Assembly (NCBI GenBank): GCA_944392285.1
Contig: CALXWF010000015.1
Location: forward strand, 1-10,731
Reading direction: 5' to 3'
DNA length: 10,731 nt
Source of the DNA: an uncultured Alphaproteobacteria bacterium
GTDB taxonomy: Bacteria; Pseudomonadota; Alphaproteobacteria; RF32; CAG-239
Under the pieces are notes generated by a model, which saw only the letters and a program-made list of their open reading frames with translations, was not told the origin of the DNA and ran no database searches. Positions 1 through 4,423 of the stretch are shown one piece after another. The translations under genes and the position numbers were made by a program. Position 1 is the stretch's first letter. The number at the start of each line of letters is the position of its first letter.

Positions 1-341
1 TTTCGCTCAGAAACAAATTCTTTATTCTCTTGCGCCAAACGACCGATTAAATACCTATAATCCCAAACCAGCCAAACCGATTGCGCCAAAGCCAGAGTCA
101 AAACACTTCCGAAGAAAGCTAAAACCGTTAAAAAATCTTGCGCATAAAAATAATATAGGCTCAAAAAGGCCGAGCCGACAGTCAAAAATGACAGAAGATT
201 TGCCGTAAAATAACAGGGTTTATGAAATATTTTCTGCATACCCCAAACATAAAGACGGCTCACAACCAAAGTTATAAGCAAATCAGGTATCATAACCCCC
301 AACCACAAAACTTGTGTCACCAATATTTCTTCAGGACTCAT
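1..341 (-). CDS. Small multi-pass membrane protein, phage region (partial, C-terminus outside window)
   Basis: An open frame starts with ATG at 341 (MSPEEILVTQ) and stays open for 113 codons to the window edge, so the C-terminus is missing. A strong ribosome-binding site, GGGAGG, lies 6 nt upstream of the ATG. Three hydrophobic stretches suitable as membrane helices are visible at about residues 7-28, 44-67 and 70-93. They are followed by a charged tail (from RLAQENKEF) that may begin a cytoplasmic or coiled-coil part. It follows the phage virion genes on the same strand, where holins or other lysis or membrane proteins are often found. I see no holin signature I would trust, and the function is unknown. 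Confidence 0.7.
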   Translation of the reverse strand, partial: MSPEEILVTQVLWLGVMIPDLLITLVVSRLYVWGMQKIFHKPCYFTANLLSFLTVGSAFLSLYYFYAQDFLTVLAFFGSVLTLALAQSVWLVWDYRYLIGRLAQENKEFVSER

Positions 342-383
342 AAGTGCCTCCCAGCAAAAAAATTACTAATAATAAGTAACATC

Positions 384-435
384 AAAAAAAATAGCCGTCA
401 AGTAGAATTGGGAGCATCTAAAATATGATGCTCCC
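384..435 (-). terminator. Hairpin after the 153-residue phage gene, possible terminator
   Basis: A perfect 9-bp stem, GGGAGCATC (410-418) with GATGCTCCC (427-435), has an 8-nt loop and begins 15 nt after the stop codon of the 451-912 gene when read on the minus strand. The run of eight T (minus strand, plus positions 384-391) comes about 19 nt after the stem rather than directly after it, so this is not a textbook intrinsic terminator. An RNA-stability or processing hairpin is the alternative. A second, weak AT-rich stem (TTACT/AGTAA, 362-378) followed by T7 lies further downstream. Confidence 0.4.
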
Positions 436-450
436 TGAAGGCTTGTATGT

Positions 451-912
451 TTAATAATTACCAAATCCTAAGACTGAACGGCTGCGCTGATACGGATATC
501 CGCTCAAAACCGAACCGTTATTGGCACCACTTCCGCCAAGTGCTTGTTGCAAAGAACGATTATAATTCTGCCTCTGCAAATTATAATTATTCTGCAATTG
601 CTTGCGATATTCTTGTTGCCGTTGAGCAAAACTCGCCGGATTATAAGCTGCTTCTTGGGCTGATTGATATTGTTGCAAGGCTTCTTGTTCTTCAAGTTTT
701 TTCAAATAATCCCGATAAGTATCACTTGCGGTACCGCCGGCCATTGCCCCATAGCTTAAAGCCTCAAGCGGACTGCCGCCAAGCATGTTTACCAAGCCTG
801 AAGTTGCAACACCTGCCCCAAGACCTGAGGCCATAATATCAGGAAGCAGTTGTTTCAAAACATAGCCGATTCCTTCGGAATCAGCCGTAGAATTATTTTG
901 TGTATCTGACAT
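451..912 (-). CDS. Hypothetical phage protein, Gly-rich hydrophobic N-half and Gln-rich C-half
   Basis: The frame encodes 153 residues (MSDTQNNSTA at the start, GFGNY at the end). GGAG precedes the ATG at 912 by 7 nt. Residues about 25-62 are rich in Gly, Ala and Ser and moderately hydrophobic, with a GAGVATSGLV-like segment that could insert in or associate with a membrane. Residues about 65-125 are hydrophilic and very rich in Gln, Tyr, Asn and Arg (repeated QQ, RQ and NY pairs), probably helical or coiled coil. The tail is Gly/Ser/Tyr-rich and probably disordered. I recognise no domain. A small internal virion or DNA-ejection protein would fit the composition and the position after the S74 gene, but this is inference. 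It lies directly behind a terminator-like hairpin. Confidence 0.75.
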   Translation of the reverse strand: MSDTQNNSTADSEGIGYVLKQLLPDIMASGLGAGVATSGLVNMLGGSPLEALSYGAMAGGTASDTYRDYLKKLEEQEALQQYQSAQEAAYNPASFAQRQQEYRKQLQNNYNLQRQNYNRSLQQALGGSGANNGSVLSGYPYQRSRSVLGFGNY

Positions 913-925
913 ATATTTTCTCCAT

Positions 926-952
926 AAAAAAACCTTCTCTTAAGCAAGAAGG
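926..952 (-). terminator. Intrinsic terminator after the S74-domain gene
   Basis: Read on the minus strand, a CCTTCT/AGAAGG stem (933-952) with an 8-nt loop that is itself partly palindromic (CTTAAG) is followed directly by seven T (926-932). It begins 30 nt after the stop codon of the S74-domain gene. The T-run ends only a few bases before the GGAG of the next gene, so terminator and translation start of the downstream gene are packed together. Confidence 0.7.
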
Positions 953-982
953 CATAAAAAACGAAAAACATTCAAAACAGGG

Positions 983-1903
983 TTAATTTTGTGTTCTGAA
1001 CTCTTCAATCTTTTGTTTAACTTTTTCGGGTAATAGGCCATAGGCCACGAAATAATAACCGTTATCATCAACACCGACGACTTCAGGCTGAATTTCGAGC
1101 ATTTCTTGGGCAATAACACCGACCTGATTTTTGGCGCCGTTAATAAAGTCAAACCGATAAATGTTATAACCGTCAACATTTGCCAATAATTTGAGGTTTT
1201 CTTTAAGTCTGATATCCGAACCCGAGGCCGCATACATAGCCCCCGCCTGCAAGGCCAATTTGCCAAGATCACCCCAATCAAAACCGCCGCCTTCTCCACC
1301 GGAGGAAGAGCCGGTCATACCGCCGAGGCCGCCCATCATTGAGCCGAACCCTCGGGCCAAACCACCGAGCAAATCTCCTTGTTTAGAAGCATTGGCGGCA
1401 TCAAGTTGGGCTTGAGCTTGCATTTGTGCCAAAGCCATTTGGTTTGCATTGTTTTGCAAACCCATCATCATGTTATAAGGAACTTGATAATAATTAAACA
1501 GCTGCGACAAAACATTGCCGACTCTTGCATCTTCATTGGCCATGGCATCTGCTTCAAGGTTTGCCAGATTATTGGCAAATTCGTTGCTCATTTGGTTAAT
1601 GGAAGAACCGCGGGTCAAATTGCGACTGGCCAAGGGATTCATCAAATTATTTTCAAAAGACTGATTGGCCAAGCGGTTTCGCTGGCTGGTCTGAGCTTTG
1701 AAAATTGCGCTGTCATAACTTGGGTTAATTAATTGTTGTAAATAAGCAGGAATAGCCGATTCCGTGGTTTTTACCAAATTGTTTTGAAAATCGGTTCCCT
1801 TAAAAGTATTACTGGCACCGGCCGTTCCCGAACCATAAAGGCCGCCGGTACTATAGCTGACTGTAGGAATGGTAACTTTACTGCTGCTTCCGCCGCCACT
1901 CAT
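983..1903 (-). CDS. Phage virion protein with C-terminal Peptidase_S74 chaperone domain
   Basis: 306 residues. The C-terminal part (about 229-300) is a short Peptidase_S74 intramolecular chaperone domain: SDIRLKENLK at 229-238, GYNIYRFDF at 245-253, VGVIAQEM at 261-268, then PEVV and a YFVAYGLLPEKV motif. In this family such a domain trimerises or folds the upstream protein and can cleave itself off at a Ser-Asp pair; S229-D230 is the visible candidate. Residues 1-35 are Gly/Ser-rich. Residues about 40-175 are Asn/Gln/Ala-rich and probably helical (NNLANLEADAM; QMALAQMQAQAQ). Residues 178-228 are a long Gly-rich linker (GGLARGFGSMMGGLGG). No beta-helix fibre body is visible, so it resembles the podovirus-type proteins automatically named 'tail fiber domain-containing' more than a true fibre. 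AGGAG precedes the ATG; the gap to the upstream gene is 1 nt, so the two are probably translationally coupled. Confidence 0.85.
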   Translation of the reverse strand: MSGGGSSSKVTIPTVSYSTGGLYGSGTAGASNTFKGTDFQNNLVKTTESAIPAYLQQLINPSYDSAIFKAQTSQRNRLANQSFENNLMNPLASRNLTRGSSINQMSNEFANNLANLEADAMANEDARVGNVLSQLFNYYQVPYNMMMGLQNNANQMALAQMQAQAQLDAANASKQGDLLGGLARGFGSMMGGLGGMTGSSSGGEGGGFDWGDLGKLALQAGAMYAASGSDIRLKENLKLLANVDGYNIYRFDFINGAKNQVGVIAQEMLEIQPEVVGVDDNGYYFVAYGLLPEKVKQKIEEFRTQN

Positions 1904-1904
1904 T

Positions 1905-2291
1905 TTAAATCTCCTTTAAAAAATTTTTCCACAAATAAATACCGGCTTTGTCTGTTGGAACAAAGCCGGCTTTTCGCAAAATAATTTTTGCACTTAACTG
2001 CCTGGTAGAAGCATAAATCTCAGGAAAACAAAGTTTAACCCGATTTAAGGCCTCTAAGCAGGAGAAATGCGTTTTACGTTTGGCAAAACCGCCGACCCAA
2101 TCTTTGCCATCTTCATGATAGCAAAAGATACAGCCGACAAAACCTTTGTCATCGTAGATATTAAAGAACCAAGGGGTTAGATAGCTTTCAAACCCCCTTT
2201 GGTCTTCAATGGCTTTTTGATTAAGCTCAAAAAGCTGACGCGCCGCTTTTTTATCAAAAAACGGACTTAAGGCATTAATTAAAACAACCAT
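1905..2291 (-). CDS. GNAT-fold-like small phage protein, similar in layout to T7 gp13-type internal virion proteins
   Basis: 128 residues. The strand pattern (WFFNIYDDKGFVGCIF, then DWVGGFAKR), a helix (CLEALNRVKLCF), and a final YASTRQLSAKIILRKAGF followed by a short strand match the C-terminal half of GNAT acetyltransferases, where a residue-rich helix precedes a 'GF' turn. The same ending occurs in T7 gp13-type proteins (DUF2833-like). I do not see the usual Q/R-x-x-G-x-G/A acetyl-CoA loop, so catalysis is doubtful. The ATG at 2291 has only a weak purine tract (AAGGGCGG) upstream. It is the first gene of the visible phage cluster after the repeat block and is followed 1 nt later by the S74 gene. 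A true acetyltransferase remains possible. No homology search was available to confirm the family. Confidence 0.72.
   Translation of the reverse strand: MVVLINALSPFFDKKAARQLFELNQKAIEDQRGFESYLTPWFFNIYDDKGFVGCIFCYHEDGKDWVGGFAKRKTHFSCLEALNRVKLCFPEIYASTRQLSAKIILRKAGFVPTDKAGIYLWKNFLKEI
1942..1969 (-). other. Perfect hairpin inside the 3' end of the GNAT-like gene
   Basis: CCGGCTTTGT (1942-1951) and ACAAAGCCGG (1960-1969) form an uninterrupted 10-bp stem with an 8-nt loop. It lies inside the coding sequence, about 35 nt before the stop codon and about 40 nt before the S74 start. No clean T-run follows (TATTTATTTG, then TTTTTT further on). It may modulate mRNA processing or translation of the downstream virion gene. 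Confidence 0.55.
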
Positions 2292-2346
2292 TTTACCGCC
2301 CTTAAACTAATTACAGAAAGGAATGATGAATAATTATACGAGCTTA

Positions 2347-2399
2347 AAAAGTTCGGATAACGCGCAAAATTGCTCTAATAGACCGTTATACGAACTTTT
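2347..2399. repeat. Inverted repeat, 16-bp arms
   Basis: AAAAGTTCGGATAACG (2347-2362) pairs with CGTTATACGAACTTTT (2384-2399) at 15 of 16 positions around a 21-nt loop. The right arm is also part of the left copy of the 45-bp direct repeat and of the outer left arm of the next long palindrome, so the elements are nested. Confidence 0.8.
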
Positions 2400-2405
2400 G
2401 TAAAA
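2361..2405 (+). repeat. 45-bp direct repeat, copy 1
   Basis: This begins CGCGCAAAATTGCTCTAATA and ends CGAACTTTTGTAAAA. It matches copy 2 (2488-2532) at 43 of 45 positions, with two G/A differences. The two copies are 127 bp apart start to start. Confidence 0.85.
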
Positions 2406-2532
2406 GCTTGGAGAATGAGTCTAGTAGAGTGATTTCAGCGGCGAGAAAAATTTTAGCGTACATAGAGGTACGTGAATTTTTCGAGACCGCGCAAAATTGC
2501 TCTAATAGACCATTATACGAACTTTTATAAAA
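2397..2532. repeat. Long imperfect palindrome with GTAC-N6-GTAC centre (first)
   Basis: The centre is GTAC (2458-2461), ATAGAG, GTAC (2468-2471). The arms pair through GAAAAATT/AATTTTTC, then GTCTAGTAGAG near 2420 against CTCTAATAGAC near 2500, then TTTTGTAAAAG near 2397-2407 against CTTTTATAAAA at 2522-2532, with small gaps and mismatches. Symmetry about 2464.5 can be followed weakly outward to about 2387 and 2541. The right arm contains copy 2 of the direct repeat. Confidence 0.75.
2488..2532 (+). repeat. 45-bp direct repeat, copy 2
   Basis: Second copy of the 45-bp repeat, differing from copy 1 (2361-2405) at two positions (CCGTTATA to CCATTATA, and CTTTTGTA to CTTTTATA). It forms the outer right arm of the first long palindrome. 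Confidence 0.85.
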
Positions 2533-2654
2533 TTCTGATATGTGAGGCGGATAATAAAAAACGAGGGGAAAATTTTTTGAGCGTACAAACTAGTACGTGA
2601 CTAAAAATTTTACCCCGATGTTTTTGTATTAGACGACCACAGAGCAGGATTTTA
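2528..2654. repeat. Long imperfect palindrome with GTAC-N6-GTAC centre (second), ending at the hydA stop codon
   Basis: The centre is GTAC (2583-2586), AAACTA, GTAC (2593-2596). The inner arms GGGGAAAATTTTTTGAGC (from 2565) and the complement ending ACCCC (2616) pair well. Outer arms also match: TAAAATTCTG from 2528 against CAGGATTTTA at 2645-2654, and ATAATAAAAAAC against GTTTTTGTATTA. The right end includes the TAA of hydA (2652-2654). The central GCGTAC...GTACGTGA layout is the same as in the first palindrome, so the two are probably related copies. Confidence 0.75.
2553..2616 (-). terminator. Terminator-like hairpin downstream of hydA
   Basis: On the minus strand, the GGGGTAAAATTTTT arm, a GTAC-bounded 6-nt loop and the arm ending TTTTCCCC form a long stem (2565-2616). 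The T-rich TCGTTTTTTATT follows directly (about 2552-2564). This would stop hydCBA transcription before the phage genes. It is the core of the second long palindrome, so the terminator may be supplied by a repeat element. Confidence 0.6.
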
Positions 2655-4421
2655 CCTTTGGTACTTGGGGCGCGCCACATAATGCGTATGCAATAACTTG
2701 TGCGCATTACCTTCGCCGGGGGTTCCGAGATATTCGGCGTAGAGGGTCTTGATAGACTGGTTGTGGTGCGAACGGCGCTCTTTGGCTTGCAGGTCTTCAT
2801 TGAGCAAACCTTGGGCGCGTTTGCGACGAATATCATCGGTAATACCGCGAGGTTTGGGCTGTCCGGGCATCATAACCCGAGGTTGGCCGCCACCGGCGAC
2901 GCAACCGCCGCGACAAGCCATCACCTCAATAAAGTGATAGGGAAGCTCCTCGCCATTGGCTTTGGCATCACGCAGTTTTTGCAAAACGGTTTCCACATTT
3001 CCGGTACCGTGAGCAACGGCAATACGCACTTTATTGCCTTTAATATCAATCTCAGATTCCTTAATCCCTTCAAGGCCTTCAATCTCTTTAAATTCAATAT
3101 TTTCAAGCTCTTCGCCGGTTACATAGAAATAAGCCGTACGCAAAGCCGCGGTCATAACACCGCCGGTCGTGCCGAAAATGGTACCGGCACCGGTATATTC
3201 CCCGAGCGGACTGTCGGCTTCTTCTTCAGCCAAATCGCGGAAGTTAATGCCCGCCTGTTTAATCATACGAGCCAGCTCACGCGTGGTTAAAGAAACATCA
3301 ACATCTTGATAACCGGAAGACTTCATATCTTCGCTGCGTACGATTTCCCATTTTTTGGCGGTACAAGGCATAATTGAGATAACCCGAATTTTTGCCGGAT
3401 CAATCGCCATTTTTTCGGCATAATAGGTTTTGGCCATAGCCCCGACCATGGCTTGCGGCGACTTACAAGTCGAGAAATGGGGAATCATATCTTGATGATA
3501 TTTTTCCATCAAATCAACCCAAGCCGGGCAACAAGAAGTAATTAAGGGCAACTGCTCGGGCGCTGTGGTAAAGCGTTTGACAAACTCTGAGGCTTCCTCA
3601 ATGATTGTCAAATCAGCGCCGAAGTTTGTATCAAAAATCTTGTCAAAGCCGAGCCGGCGCAGAGCGGCATAAGTTTTTCCGGTCAAATTTTCGCCAAAAT
3701 CATAACCAAATTCTTCACCGATGGCCACACGCACGGCCGGTGCGATTTGCACCACGGTAAGAATATCGGGATTATTGAGCATATCCCAAACTTTTTGGGT
3801 TTCATCATATTCAACAATCGCACCCGTGGGGCAATGCGCCGAGCATTGACCGCATTTAATACAAGGGCTTTCCGCTAAGGGGATACCGCCGGCCGCCGTA
3901 ATTCTGGTAGCCAAACCGCGGTTTAAGTAGCTTAACGCCCACACATTTTGCTGGTTTTGACAAACCTCGACACAGCGTCCGCAAACAATACATTTTGACG
4001 GGTCAAGCACAATAGCTTTGGTCGATTCGTCTTTATCAAATTTTTTGCACAAACTCGGCAATTTTGAGTGTGCAATTCCGAATGTGTTGGCCAAATCTTG
4101 CAACTCGCAATGTCCGGAACGAATACAGGTTAAGCATTCATTGGGGTGGTTGCTCAAAATCAGCTCCAACACGGTACGTCTGACGCTCACGATTTCAGGG
4201 TCGGAAGTAATAACCTGCATGCCTTCGGCCACCGGCGTACAGCAAGAGCGCAGGATTCTCCCGTTAACTTTAACGATACAAATACCGCAACCGGCCGAAG
4301 GGTCGACATCAGGGTGTTTGCACAAAGTCGGAATATCAATTTGCACTTGGCGCGCCGCATCCAAAATCGAGGTACCGGCAGGAACTTCAACATCATAGTT
4401 ATCAATCTTTAACTTCACCAT
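2652..4421 (-). CDS. hydA: [FeFe]-hydrogenase catalytic subunit HydA
   Basis: 589 residues, catalysing reversible reduction of protons to H2 in the cytoplasm. N-terminal [2Fe-2S] ferredoxin domain: C34, C45, C48, C60. His-Cys3 [4Fe-4S] site: H92, C96, C99, C105. Two [4Fe-4S] sites: C144/C147/C150/C154 and C187/C190/C193/C197. All three H-cluster motifs are intact: TSCCPAW (C297 proton-transfer, C298 ligand), MPCTAKK (C353, K356) and MACRGGCVAGGGQP (C503, C507). The C-terminal small-subunit-like domain (about 527-589) holds the typical YLGTPGEGNAHKLLHTHY. Length and domain order fit group A, M3-like enzymes; the family also includes HydA of trimeric NADH-linked enzymes. There is no extra C-terminal Fe-S domain as in the longer Thermotoga-type HydA. 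GAGGAG precedes the ATG; it starts 2 nt after the hydB stop. H-cluster maturases (HydE, F, G) must be encoded elsewhere. Confidence 0.97.
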   Translation of the reverse strand: MVKLKIDNYDVEVPAGTSILDAARQVQIDIPTLCKHPDVDPSAGCGICIVKVNGRILRSCCTPVAEGMQVITSDPEIVSVRRTVLELILSNHPNECLTCIRSGHCELQDLANTFGIAHSKLPSLCKKFDKDESTKAIVLDPSKCIVCGRCVEVCQNQQNVWALSYLNRGLATRITAAGGIPLAESPCIKCGQCSAHCPTGAIVEYDETQKVWDMLNNPDILTVVQIAPAVRVAIGEEFGYDFGENLTGKTYAALRRLGFDKIFDTNFGADLTIIEEASEFVKRFTTAPEQLPLITSCCPAWVDLMEKYHQDMIPHFSTCKSPQAMVGAMAKTYYAEKMAIDPAKIRVISIMPCTAKKWEIVRSEDMKSSGYQDVDVSLTTRELARMIKQAGINFRDLAEEEADSPLGEYTGAGTIFGTTGGVMTAALRTAYFYVTGEELENIEFKEIEGLEGIKESEIDIKGNKVRIAVAHGTGNVETVLQKLRDAKANGEELPYHFIEVMACRGGCVAGGGQPRVMMPGQPKPRGITDDIRRKRAQGLLNEDLQAKERRSHHNQSIKTLYAEYLGTPGEGNAHKLLHTHYVARPKYQR

Positions 4422-4423
4422 TT

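Larger units (their letters stand above)
1..2291 (-). mobile_element. Part of a prophage (virion-protein end), cut by the left window edge
   Basis: Four consecutive minus-strand genes have phage character: a T7 gp13-like GNAT-fold protein, a virion protein with a C-terminal Peptidase_S74 domain, a Gln-rich protein and a small membrane protein. The S74 domain is the firmest evidence, because it is found mainly in phage fibre, spike and related virion proteins. Genes are short, closely packed and separated by intrinsic-terminator-like hairpins, as in podovirus late regions. No integrase, terminase, portal or capsid gene lies in the window, so type and completeness cannot be judged. The right boundary is probably in the repeat block at 2292-2651, since hydrogenase genes begin at 2652. 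Prophage rather than a free phage is inferred from the flanking chromosomal genes. Confidence 0.65.
2292..2651. other. Gene-free repeat block between phage genes and hydrogenase operon
   Basis: No credible coding frame lies in these 360 bases. Instead nearly the whole block is made of overlapping inverted repeats (2347-2399, 2397-2532, 2528-2654) and a 45-bp direct repeat. A shorter motif, (A/G)TTATACGA(A/G)CTT, occurs three times (2333-2345, 2385-2397, 2512-2524). Read on the minus strand each copy contains a -10-like TATAA(T/C), but no convincing -35 element precedes them. The block holds the 3' untranslated region of hydA and the 5' region of the phage gene that starts at 2291. Confidence 0.75.

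Noticed and set aside
222..428. 68-residue plus-strand open frame
   Set aside because: Overlaps the partial membrane protein on the minus strand and the hairpin after it; no ribosome-binding site, low-complexity translation.
447..836. Plus-strand open frame opposite the 451-912 gene
   Set aside because: The minus frame has a good ribosome-binding site, fits the direction of its neighbours and ends in a hairpin; the plus frame has none of these.
2485..2532. tRNA-like look of the repeat (AATGGTC...TTAGAGC and AGTTCG on the minus strand)
   Set aside because: No acceptor stem, anticodon arm or CCA end can be drawn; the resemblance is limited to short D-loop- and T-loop-like strings.
2333..2532. 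CRISPR array
   Set aside because: Only two full repeat copies, at 45 bp and 127-bp spacing, themselves parts of palindromes; no regular spacers and no cas genes.
2700..3290. Long plus-strand open frame (196 residues) opposite hydA
   Set aside because: Antisense shadow of hydA, which has all cofactor motifs intact; no ribosome-binding site and no recognisable protein.
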